NCBI GenBank assembly: GCA_902826685.1
Contig: CADEFT010000005.1
Span: 62,001 to 126,000 of the forward strand
Origin: an uncultured Acidobacteriota bacterium
GTDB taxonomy: Bacteria; Acidobacteriota; Terriglobia; Bryobacterales; Bryobacteraceae
Reading direction: 5' to 3'
Length of the DNA: 64,000 bases
Position numbers and translations under genes: made by a program. Shown here piece after piece: positions 54,384-62,809 of this stretch. Numbering within the stretch: the stretch's first letter is position 1; every line of letters starts with the position of its first letter. Under the pieces are notes generated by a model. It made no database searches and was not told the DNA's origin. It saw only the letters and a list, made by a program, of their open reading frames with translations.

Positions 54384-55931
54384 TTGCCTCGAATGCATCC
54401 TGAACGGATTGCAAAAGCTCCTTCCGCGAGCCAATCGATCGTGAGCGGAATGCCGGACGATCTGCTGGCGGAGTCTGTTCAACGCCTCGCCTGGGTCGGG
54501 TTGACTTATTCAGTCTGTTACGCCGCTGTTGATAGGGCCTATCGACTGAGCGCCCAGATCAAGGACTTCCCGTTTTTCGATGCCATGCTCGTACTTGGTT
54601 TGACAATGGGGTGCCTGATCTTCGCCATGGCGCGATGGTCCCGTTGGCCGGCTCACCGGATCCTCGCGGCCGGCCTCATCTTCGAAGTGCTGGCAGCGGC
54701 CCTAATCTCACTAGGAGAAGCTCATCGCCCATGGACCGGGCACTCGGAGGTTCGCGGCTTTTCGGGGCTTTGCGGATGGATTCCGATGTTCAGTATGCTG
54801 GTGCCCGCGGGACGCTTGCCGTCGGCAATCGCAACTCTGGCGGCGGCCGCTACACTGCCTGCGGCCTTCGCGGCTCACGCCTGGTTCGGCTGGCCGTGGC
54901 CGCCGGCCGAGGATCTCTTGTTGCTGTGGATGCCTCCGTTCCTGTTCGCGGGTGCTGGCATTTTCCTTTCGCAGTCGCTCTATCGGCTCAGAATGCGCGT
55001 TAGGCAGGCGCAGGAAATGGGCAGCTACCGCCTCCTGGAATGCATCGGCCAAGGGGGTATGGGCGAAGTCTGGCGCGCCGAACATCGTATGCTTGCGCGG
55101 CAGGCGGCGATCAAGCTCATCAAACAGCAGACGGGCGATCCTATCCAAACCCGGCTGCGCTTCGAGCGGGAGGCAAAGGCGATCTCAGGTCTGCAGTCGC
55201 CGCACACCGTCACCCTTTTCGATTACGGCGTGACGCCCGAAGGCAGTCTCTACTATGCGATGGAACTCGTAAAGGGGCTCGATATGGAAGAGCTTGTCAA
55301 ACGCTATGGCCCCTTGCCTTCCGCGCGAGCGGCTTATCTTCTCTGCCAGGTTTGCGCTTCCCTTGCGGAGGCCCACGCCGCCGGATTGCACCATCGTGAC
55401 ATCAAGCCGCGCAACATCCTGGTTGGCCGGATGGGGATTGAATGCGACTTCGTGAAAGTGCTTGACTTCGGCCTGGTAAAGAGCACGGCGCCACAGGATC
55501 TGGAACTGACGCATCCCGGCGCGACGATGGGCACTCCGGCCTACATGGCGCCGGAAGCGTCGCTGGCGGTCCAGCCGGACCATCGTGCCGACCTCTACGC
55601 CGTCGGATGCGTAGCGTATTGGCTGTTGACCGGTTCTGCTGTTTTTGAGGCAAAGACGACGACGGCGATGCTGATGCAACATGCGCGCAGGCAGCCGGTG
55701 CCGCCTTCTGCGCGCACCGAAGTGCCTGTTCGCCCGGACCTGGAACGGCTGATTCTTCAATGCCTGGCAAAGCAGCCCGCAGAGCGGCCACAGAGCGCGG
55801 AAGAATTGCGAGAGCGATTCCAGTCCTTAGCTCATGGCTGGACGCGCGAGGATGCATCCCGCTGGTGGAATGTACACCAGCCTGCCAGGAGTAAAATCGA
55901 TCCAGTTGCTGACCTCACCGCGACTGCATAG
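54384..55931 (+). CDS. Ser/Thr protein kinase with N-terminal multi-helix membrane domain
   Basis: 515 residues from TTG 54384, with GAGGAG about seven bases upstream. Residues 25-200 form a membrane domain of about five to six helices, which is uncommon at the N-terminus of bacterial kinases. The kinase domain follows from about residue 215: glycine loop IGQGGMGEVW, Lys244 in AIKLIK, the catalytic loop HHRDIKPRN (Asp339) and DFG in VLDFGLVKS, then GTPAYMAPE. The enzyme would phosphorylate cytoplasmic targets in response to a membrane signal. The family of the N-terminal domain is not known to me. Confidence 0.9.
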   Translation: MPRMHPERIAKAPSASQSIVSGMPDDLLAESVQRLAWVGLTYSVCYAAVDRAYRLSAQIKDFPFFDAMLVLGLTMGCLIFAMARWSRWPAHRILAAGLIFEVLAAALISLGEAHRPWTGHSEVRGFSGLCGWIPMFSMLVPAGRLPSAIATLAAAATLPAAFAAHAWFGWPWPPAEDLLLLWMPPFLFAGAGIFLSQSLYRLRMRVRQAQEMGSYRLLECIGQGGMGEVWRAEHRMLARQAAIKLIKQQTGDPIQTRLRFEREAKAISGLQSPHTVTLFDYGVTPEGSLYYAMELVKGLDMEELVKRYGPLPSARAAYLLCQVCASLAEAHAAGLHHRDIKPRNILVGRMGIECDFVKVLDFGLVKSTAPQDLELTHPGATMGTPAYMAPEASLAVQPDHRADLYAVGCVAYWLLTGSAVFEAKTTTAMLMQHARRQPVPPSARTEVPVRPDLERLILQCLAKQPAERPQSAEELRERFQSLAHGWTREDASRWWNVHQPARSKIDPVADLTATA

Positions 55932-55995
55932 CCGTCCGCAAGGTCATACCGTATGACTCTTTGTTTCGATGGTCAAGCGCCCACATACTGGCGTC

Positions 55996-58119
55996 ATGAA
56001 GCGATGCCGTTCGATCTATTGTTTGAGTGCCGTGGGCTTGGCCCTTTCCATCAGCGGCCCCTGCGCTTACGCCCAAGCCGGCGCGGGCGATCCGGGCTGG
56101 CCCAGGCGCTACTCCAACGAGGCTGCTGATCTGGTGGTGTACCAGCCACAGGTTGACGCCTGGAAAGAATTCAAGTTCCTGCGCGGCCGGTGCGCTTTCG
56201 CCCTCAGGCCAACGCGAGACGCCGAGCCAATTTACGGAACATTCCGTTTCGATGCGGAAACTCTGGTGGATGCAGATCAAAGAGTGGTGCTGCTTCCCTA
56301 GATTCAAGTCTCTGACATGCGATTCCCGTCGGCCCAACGCGGGTCATCGGATCCGTGGGTGGCTTTGACGAAACAACTCCTGCCATCCGATGCTCTCGTT
56401 GTCTCGCTCGACCGGCTCATTGCGTTCGTTCGGGCGAGCGAAGTTCCCGGCAGAGAGGCGCGCGTCACTACCGACCCGCCGCCAATCTTCGTGAGCACGC
56501 AGCCAGCGGTTCTGGTGATCCTGGATGGCGATCCGGTGATGACCGACATACCAAATACCGGACTAAGCCGGGTTCTCAATACAAACTGGGATCTCTTCCT
56601 GGAACGTAACTCTCGACTTTACTATCTGCTGAACGACAAGTCGTGGTTGGTCTCGAGCAGCGTGGACGGTTCCTTCAAGGCAACCGCTGCGGTCCCCACC
56701 GATTTCCGCAGGCTGCCGGAGGAGTATAAAGAAGCTCGCGAAGCGGCGTTGACGGCGGCGCTCGCCGCCAGTTCGAACCCTCCCCGCGTGATCGTATCGC
56801 ATAAGCCCGCCGAATTGATCGTTGTTCGAGGAGCTCCGGAACTGCATGCGATTCCGGGTACTCAACTCTCGCTGGTTACGAACACCGGCAGCGACCTGTT
56901 CTTCCATGCCGCGGACCGTTCCTACTATTTCCTCGCATCGGGCCGCTGGTTCGCGGCCGCCTCGTTGGCGGGACCCTGGAAATACGCGACGAAATCACTT
57001 CCCGCTGACTTCCGGCAGATTCCTCCCGATCACCAGAAGGCTCGCGTACTGGCCGCGGTTCCCGGCACACGTGAGGCTGAAGATGCCATTTTGCTTGCCG
57101 CCATTCCGCGGACCGCCGCCATTAACCGGAAAGACGCGAAGGCTGATGTGCAATATGCCGGTGAGCCCCAATTCGCGCCGATTCCGGGTACGTCAATCAC
57201 CTACGCCAGGAACACCCAGAACGACGTGCTCCGGGTGGGAGATCACTACTACCTCTGCCTCCAGGGCGTCTGGTTCGTCGCGGCGGATCCGAAGGGGCCG
57301 TGGCTGGTCGCCGACAGGGTTCCGGCCGAGATCTACTCGATTCCAGAGAACTCGCCAAAGTACAACGTGACCTATGTCCGGATCTATGATTCGACGCCTT
57401 CGACAATCGTTGTCGGTTACACTCTGGGCTACTACGGCGCCTACGTCTCTGGTGGTGTCGTCGTATGGGGCACCGGGTATTACTATCCGCCCTACGTGGC
57501 GATCGGCGTTGCCACGGCTCCTGTCTACTGGGGAGCCTGCTGCTACACCTACGGCGCGAGCGCATGGTACAACCCCGCCACCGGTGTTTATGCCCGCGGG
57601 TCGGCCGCCTACGGGCCATACGGTGGCTACGGCGCCGCGGCGGTACGCACTTACAATCCCAATACTGGCACGTACTCGGCCGGCTACAGGGCCACAAATC
57701 CATACGCAAGTTGGGGGCAAGGCGTGGTTGGCAATGGAAGCAATTGGGCTCAGGGAGGATACCAGTCAACCAGCCGCGGGACATTGGCGGCCGGGCAAAC
57801 TTCAAAAGGCGGCGCAGGCGTAGCCTTCGAGGGCGCGGGTGGCAATGCCGGCTATGCGGCAAGAAGCGCCAGCGGGGACATTTATGCCGGAGCGAACGGG
57901 AACGTGTATAAGCGCGACAACGGGCAGTGGTATCAGAACCAGAACGGCACTTGGAACACAATGGATGGGAGCCAATTGGACGCTCAACGGCAGCAAGCGG
58001 CCGCGCGCGATCATGGAGCGCGAAACGCGGAAGCAGCCGGGAAATGGCGCGCCAAAGGAGGTCCGGGTCAGGGCCGCAGCGTCGAACAGCGCCCGCGCTT
58101 TCAAGGGCGCCACCGTTGA
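55996..58119 (+). pseudogene. Secreted repeat protein ('carbohydrate-binding V/XII' type) interrupted by one in-frame TAG
   Basis: ATG 55996 begins a signal peptide (YCLSAVGLALSISGPCAYAQ). The frame continues through VVYQPQVDAWKEFKFLRGRCAF and TFRFDAETLVDADQRVVLLP, meets TAG at 56299-56301, and in the same frame goes on as IQVSDMRFPSAQ to the end at 58119. Known relatives have an uninterrupted segment of this type (xLxNVxIxxxRFP). The rest is long: repeated VLNTNWDLFLER/SLVTNTGSDLFFH/YARNTQNDVLRV blocks, then a Tyr/Gly-rich tail with a membrane-like YTLGYYGAYVSGGVVVWG. Function unknown; the stop may be a mutation, read through, or an assembly error. Confidence 0.7.
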
Positions 58120-58138
58120 GGCGGTGTCCGGCCTGAAA

Positions 58139-58948
58139 TTAAGCGGCCAGGTACAACGATCGGCCCGGCTCGCTTTCCTCACTGAGGCAACTCTTCACTT
58201 CACGTAGTACCCCCGCCACGATCTCGGACTGCGAATTCAGCATCCCGGCCGGCTCAAAGTCGTATTCGCGCGCCCAGAGCTGCTTGCCGTCCGGACTCTG
58301 AACAAGGTTGATGATGGCCTGGTACCGGCGGCCGGATTTGAGGACACTACCGTGAATGACGTGGCTCAACCGGAGTTCCGATGCGGCTTCATTGAGCGGA
58401 CGGTCACGGACGAAGGCATGTGCTATCGCTTCGACATCGCGGATCGCGGTCAGGGCGGCGGTCAGCGTCAGGCACAGGGCGTGGCAGTAGGTCACGCATT
58501 CCGGATCGGCGGACAATACGTCGAAGGGCAGAACCGCCAGCCTTCGAGCTCCGGCATCGATTCGCGCCGGAACACCATCGCCTGCACGCAGAGCGCGGAA
58601 GGCTGGTACGTAGCCCCCCTTGGGTATATCGATAAAGACGATGTCTTCGCGCCTCCGATTTTCAGGGCGATAGTATTCGAGCAGCTTCGAGCGCAGCCGG
58701 CGGGCGTCGTTCCGGACGATCGGGTCGATCGCCGGTTCGAAGTCGTCACCGCGATCGAACACCGCCAGGCCGATGCTGTATTCGCCAATCTCATCTCCGC
58801 GGCCGGCCAGTCTCTCCTCGACGATGAACCGGAGAAATCTCTGCATCCTTGAAGAGCGGCTGAAGGCGTCGCTTGCGAGAATCAGGTCGATTTGAGCGCG
58901 GACCGAGTGCGTATCGACGTCAGTTTTGGAATGAGTCCCCTGAAGCAT
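58139..58948 (-). CDS. TolB-N/adenylate-cyclase-associated type regulator
   Basis: 269 residues from ATG 58948. The first 120 residues (IRAQIDLILASDAF-like start SVRAQIDLILASDAFSRSSR, RFLRFIVEERLAGRG, GEYSIGLAVFDRGDDFEPAID, DARRLRSKLLEYYR) form the N-terminal domain seen before TolB- or TPR-containing regions in acidobacterial 'adenylate cyclase-like' proteins. Then ARRLAVLPFDVLSADPE and SHVIHGSVLKSGRRYQAIINLVQ are the TolB amino-terminal-like fold. There is no cyclase domain. It likely binds another macromolecule. It starts 15 bases downstream of the DksA-like gene in the same direction. Confidence 0.72.
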   Translation of the reverse strand: MLQGTHSKTDVDTHSVRAQIDLILASDAFSRSSRMQRFLRFIVEERLAGRGDEIGEYSIGLAVFDRGDDFEPAIDPIVRNDARRLRSKLLEYYRPENRRREDIVFIDIPKGGYVPAFRALRAGDGVPARIDAGARRLAVLPFDVLSADPECVTYCHALCLTLTAALTAIRDVEAIAHAFVRDRPLNEAASELRLSHVIHGSVLKSGRRYQAIINLVQSPDGKQLWAREYDFEPAGMLNSQSEIVAGVLREVKSCLSEESEPGRSLYLAA

Positions 58949-58962
58949 ATTTCCTCGCGTCT

Positions 58963-59340
58963 TCAGGCGGCCATTGGTAATGCGCGGCGCATGCTCGCAG
59001 CTGCACAGCGGCAGTCGGCGAGTTCCTGGCATCGAATGCAGAAGGCTGCCCAGGGCACGGCGGCCAGACGCGCCGGGCTGATCGCTCGTTCGCATTCACC
59101 GCAGATGCCGTATGTGCCCTCATCGATACGGCGTAAGGCGCCTCTGGCCTCCCGCAGCCTCGTGGAATTCGCTTCGAGATCTCGTACAGCGAGTTCGCGC
59201 TCGCACGCCTGCAGCCGGCGGTCGAGTTCATCGGCGCTGGTCTCGATTCGAATCGCATCACGCCGAATCGCTGAGCGACCAATCTCTATCACTCTGGTTT
59301 CCAGAACATTTCGAAACGTGCTGATTTGGCTGGTTGTCAT
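58963..59340 (-). CDS. DksA/TraR family zinc-finger protein
   Basis: 125 residues from ATG 59340 with GAGGGGG five bases upstream. Two-thirds of the protein is a coiled-coil (RIETSADELDRRLQACERELAVRD, REARGALRRIDEGTYG), then the C4 zinc finger CGECERAISPARLAAVP with the second pair in FCIRCQE. DksA-type proteins bind RNA polymerase through the secondary channel and act with ppGpp. This one has a degenerate coiled-coil tip (no DxxDxA signature visible). It is the first gene of a two-gene unit with the TolB-type protein. Divergent from the sigma factor gene (98 bases). Confidence 0.86.
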   Translation of the reverse strand: MTTSQISTFRNVLETRVIEIGRSAIRRDAIRIETSADELDRRLQACERELAVRDLEANSTRLREARGALRRIDEGTYGICGECERAISPARLAAVPWAAFCIRCQELADCRCAAASMRRALPMAA

Positions 59341-59438
59341 CACTGCCCCCTCGCATGAAGGTGCGCAAACTCGGGAAGAACACTATCAGCACTTTTTTGT
59401 ATGCTTATTAGCTTTCTTGTGATAGCATCGCTTTTACC

Positions 59439-60011
59439 ATGCCGCTGGACGTTACCAAACTCCTGGTGGCCTGGAACGAGGGGAATCAGGCAGCGCTGGA
59501 CGAGTTGATCCCACTGGTCTACCAGGACCTGCATCAGCGCGCGCGCAACTACCTGCGTCAAGAACGGCCGGATCATACGCTGCGCCCAACGGCGCTCATT
59601 CACGAAGCCTATCTTCGAATGGTGAACGACAAGGTTCCGGAATGGAGCGGGCGAGCGCACTTCTTTGCCGTCGCTTCGCGGGTGATGCGCCAAATCCTGG
59701 TAGATCACGCACGGCGGCACCAGGCTGGCAAACGAGGCAGTGGTGTGGCCAAAGTCAACCTTGACGAGGCGATCGTTCCCTCGGTTTCGGACAACTCGGA
59801 CCTTATGGCTCTCGACGAAGCTCTGGATAGATTGGCCGAGTTTGATGGGCGGAAATGCCGGATCGTGGAGATGCGCTACTTCGGAGGATGTACGGTCGAG
59901 GAGACCGCCGAAGCTTTGGGAATTGCCGGGATAACCGTCATGCGTGAAATGCGCCTCGCCGAGGCCTGGCTACGGCGCGCGATGTTGCGCGGCGACTCCG
60001 CTTCCGTATGA
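59439..60011 (+). CDS. ECF-type RNA polymerase sigma factor (TIGR02999 type)
   Basis: 190 residues. Region 2 is PLVYQDLHQRARNYLRQERP and ALIHEAYLRMVN; the SGRAHFFAVASRVMRQILVDHARR segment is diagnostic of the TIGR02999 group, and region 4 is EMRYFGGCTVEETAEALGI followed by MREMRLAEAWLRRAM. It guides RNA polymerase to a small set of promoters. In the acidobacteria/planctomycetes this group is usually paired with a Ser/Thr kinase rather than an anti-sigma factor; here it overlaps the kinase gene by four bases. I see no anti-sigma gene. Confidence 0.9.
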   Translation: MPLDVTKLLVAWNEGNQAALDELIPLVYQDLHQRARNYLRQERPDHTLRPTALIHEAYLRMVNDKVPEWSGRAHFFAVASRVMRQILVDHARRHQAGKRGSGVAKVNLDEAIVPSVSDNSDLMALDEALDRLAEFDGRKCRIVEMRYFGGCTVEETAEALGIAGITVMREMRLAEAWLRRAMLRGDSASV

Positions 60012-62809
60012 CTGCCGAGCGATGGCATCAGATCGGAGGCTTGTTCGATCGGTTGATCGAATGCCCGCCGGCCGAGCGCCAGGCGTTTCTGCATCATGCC
60101 TGCAACGGCGACGACGAACTCAGATGGGAGTTGGAGTCGCTGCTGGAGTGCGACGCGCCTCAACAGCGGCTCGTCGAATTGCCCGTCGAGAGACAGGATG
60201 CCGAGCCGGACATGAGCGGCCGGCGAGTGGGGCCGTACCAATTGCTTCGCCTGATCGGTCACGGCGGAATGGGCTCTGTCTATCTCGGTGTGCGGAACGA
60301 CGATCAATACCAGAAGCAGGTCGCGGTCAAGCTCCTAAGCCGGGGCATGGCCACCGCCTTCATGCTCGGCCGCTTCCGGCAGGAGAGGCAGATCCTGGCC
60401 AATCTGGAGCATCCTTTCATCGCACGGCTGCTCGATGGTGGAGCGACCGAGGACGGCTTGCCGTACTTCGTCATGGAATACGTTGACGGCGTTTCCATCA
60501 CCCAGTACTGCGCTGAGAAAGGACTCTCGCTAGGAGAGCGCGTACGGCTGTTCCGTCTCGTATGCGAGGCCGTGCAGCACGCGCATCAGCACCTTGTAAT
60601 CCATCGTGACATCAAACCAGGAAACATTCTGACTACGAAGGAAGGCGTTCCGAAACTCTTGGATTTCGGCATCGCCAAAGTGCTCGATCCAGCGATGTCC
60701 CGAGACCTCACAGTGACCCGTGCGGAATTCCGGATGATGACGCCGGAGTATGCCAGCCCGGAACAAATTAAGGGGCTGCCGATCAGCACAGCCAGTGACG
60801 TGTACTCACTGGGAGCGGTCCTGTACGAACTGTTGACTGGCCGAAGCCCGCATCAGTTCTCATCCGGCTCGGTTGCGGAGATGGAGAAGGCGATTTGCGA
60901 GACGGAACCCGACCGGCCAAGCACCGTTGTGGGCCGCAGAGCCGAACTCGCTGCCAACGTCCGCAAGAAGTCCAGACGTGAACTCCAGGGAGACCTCGAC
61001 AATATCGTCCTCACCGCACTTTGGAAAGAACCGCAGCGTCGCTACGCTTCGGTGGCAGCGCTTTCCGAGGACCTCCGGCGGCATATGGAAGCTCTGCCCA
61101 TCCTGGCCCAGGCGGAGCGATTGAGTTCCAGGGTGAGCAAGTTTGTGCGCCGCCACAAGGCCGCTGTTGTAGCGTCGACGCTGGTAGTCGCAAGTCTTAT
61201 CGGTGGGATCGTCTCCTCGACGTTCCAGGCCCGGCGCGCCGAGCGGCGGTTTGAGATGGTTCGCGGACTGGCGAACGACATGTTGTTTGGTTTGTATGAC
61301 CAAATGGAGCGCCTGCCAGGATCGACTGGGCTCAGAGCCGCGACGCTCGGAACGGTTGTTAGCTACTTGGACACACTGGCTCGCGATGGATCGCCCGCTC
61401 CCCGCCTGGAAATCGAAATCGCCAAAGCCTACGAGCGGGCCGGCAATATCGAAGGCCACCCCATGAAGTCCAACCTCGGCCGGGGACAAGCCGCGCTGAG
61501 CAATTACCGGAAGGCGCTGGCGATCTACGAACGGCTCGAGCATCGTAGGGATCTGGGAAGCGACGTCATCCGCGGCCTCATCGAAATGCATATCAAGGTT
61601 TCTGGCATGGAAGCCTTCCTGGGTAATCCGGCAGCGGCGCGGACGCATTGGCAAAGCGCTTCGGCCATCGCGAGCAAGGCTCTGGCAAGCGGGGATCCTG
61701 AGATACCCAAGAGCACGCAAATAAACCTCTACTTCCGCCTTGCGGACGTGGAGTACGATCGTGGGATCGCAGGCGGCGAATTGGCCTACTACCGCAAGGC
61801 GCTTGAAGTCAGTCAGGGCTGGGTTGCCGCGGCACGCAGTCCGGAAGCTCTGGCTTACTTGCGAGAGGCCCATAGGAACGTCGGCAGCGCCATGGCAAGA
61901 GGAGGCGATCTCGCCGGCGCACAGGAGAGTTACGGGCGTACACGCGAAGTAGCCGAGGAACTGCTTCACCGGCCCGATGTCGCGGTCGACCAGCAGTACA
62001 ACACGATCGGAGTCTACAACAGCCTGGGCGACGTACAGGCAGCCTCCGACGATCCGAATCTGGGTGATCGCGCCCATGCGCTCGAGAATTATCAGACCGC
62101 GCTTGCCATGGCCCAACGGCTTGCCGCGAGCGAGCCTGAGAATGTGAACGCACGCAGGTACGTCGCCGCCTGCAATCAGCGCATGGGTATGTATTGGGCC
62201 GAGGAGAATCCTTCGCTGGCGCTGAGGTACTTTCAGGCGGCCCTGAAGATCGCGGAGGCCCTCAGTGCCGCCGACCCGCTTAACGCGGAGTACCGTTATC
62301 ACGCCTCCAGGGCATACATGGGCCTGGGCGATGCCCTCCACAACCTCGGCAGGCATGATGACGCCGCCGAAAACCTCCGCCGCTCGGTCGAGATTCAAAA
62401 GGCTATCGCCGCGGTCTCGCCCGAGCGCATCTGGAATCTCCGGGTCCTGAGCCGGACCCATGCAATACTGGGCCGCGCGCTGCTGGGAGCTGGGGATCCC
62501 GATCGGGCCCTGAGTGTGCTGAACGATGGGTTGGCGATCGCCGATCGGATGCTGCAACGGGCGCCATCGAGTCTCTCCCATCAACTCGACCGCGCCGATT
62601 TGCTGGAGGCGCTTGGCGGACACTACGCGGCGCTTGCCCGAAAGCCCGGTCTCGAGTCGGCGCGCCGGGCTATTTGGCAGGCTGACGCGCGAGCCTACTA
62701 TCAGAGAAGCTCCGCGATCTGGAAGTACTGGAACGCACGCAAGCTCGCGGCGCCCTACGCGAAGCGCCGCCTGAACCGAGTGGATAGTGCGTTGAGGCTC
62801 TTGCCATGA
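60008..62809 (+). CDS. Ser/Thr protein kinase with TPR-type C-terminal region
   Basis: 933 residues. N-terminal about 75 residues: a conserved leader (ERWHQIGGLFDRLIECPPAERQ) common to this group. Kinase domain about 76-360: IGHGGMGSVYLG, AVKLLSRG, HRDIKPGN and DFGIAKVLD. One membrane helix near 385-405 (VVASTLVVASLIGGIV), then about 500 residues of TPR-like helices (RKALAIYERLEH, YRKALEVSQG, YQTALAMAQRL, FQAALKIAEAL). The sensor is thus outside the cell and the kinase inside. It is coupled to the ECF gene and to a close paralogue downstream (ATGA). Confidence 0.93.
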   Translation: MTAERWHQIGGLFDRLIECPPAERQAFLHHACNGDDELRWELESLLECDAPQQRLVELPVERQDAEPDMSGRRVGPYQLLRLIGHGGMGSVYLGVRNDDQYQKQVAVKLLSRGMATAFMLGRFRQERQILANLEHPFIARLLDGGATEDGLPYFVMEYVDGVSITQYCAEKGLSLGERVRLFRLVCEAVQHAHQHLVIHRDIKPGNILTTKEGVPKLLDFGIAKVLDPAMSRDLTVTRAEFRMMTPEYASPEQIKGLPISTASDVYSLGAVLYELLTGRSPHQFSSGSVAEMEKAICETEPDRPSTVVGRRAELAANVRKKSRRELQGDLDNIVLTALWKEPQRRYASVAALSEDLRRHMEALPILAQAERLSSRVSKFVRRHKAAVVASTLVVASLIGGIVSSTFQARRAERRFEMVRGLANDMLFGLYDQMERLPGSTGLRAATLGTVVSYLDTLARDGSPAPRLEIEIAKAYERAGNIEGHPMKSNLGRGQAALSNYRKALAIYERLEHRRDLGSDVIRGLIEMHIKVSGMEAFLGNPAAARTHWQSASAIASKALASGDPEIPKSTQINLYFRLADVEYDRGIAGGELAYYRKALEVSQGWVAAARSPEALAYLREAHRNVGSAMARGGDLAGAQESYGRTREVAEELLHRPDVAVDQQYNTIGVYNSLGDVQAASDDPNLGDRAHALENYQTALAMAQRLAASEPENVNARRYVAACNQRMGMYWAEENPSLALRYFQAALKIAEALSAADPLNAEYRYHASRAYMGLGDALHNLGRHDDAAENLRRSVEIQKAIAAVSPERIWNLRVLSRTHAILGRALLGAGDPDRALSVLNDGLAIADRMLQRAPSSLSHQLDRADLLEALGGHYAALARKPGLESARRAIWQADARAYYQRSSAIWKYWNARKLAAPYAKRRLNRVDSALRLLP

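Noticed and set aside
60860..62623. Open frame of 587 codons antisense to the kinase-TPR gene
   Set aside because: Low-complexity shadow without a start site or family; the plus strand encodes a complete kinase.
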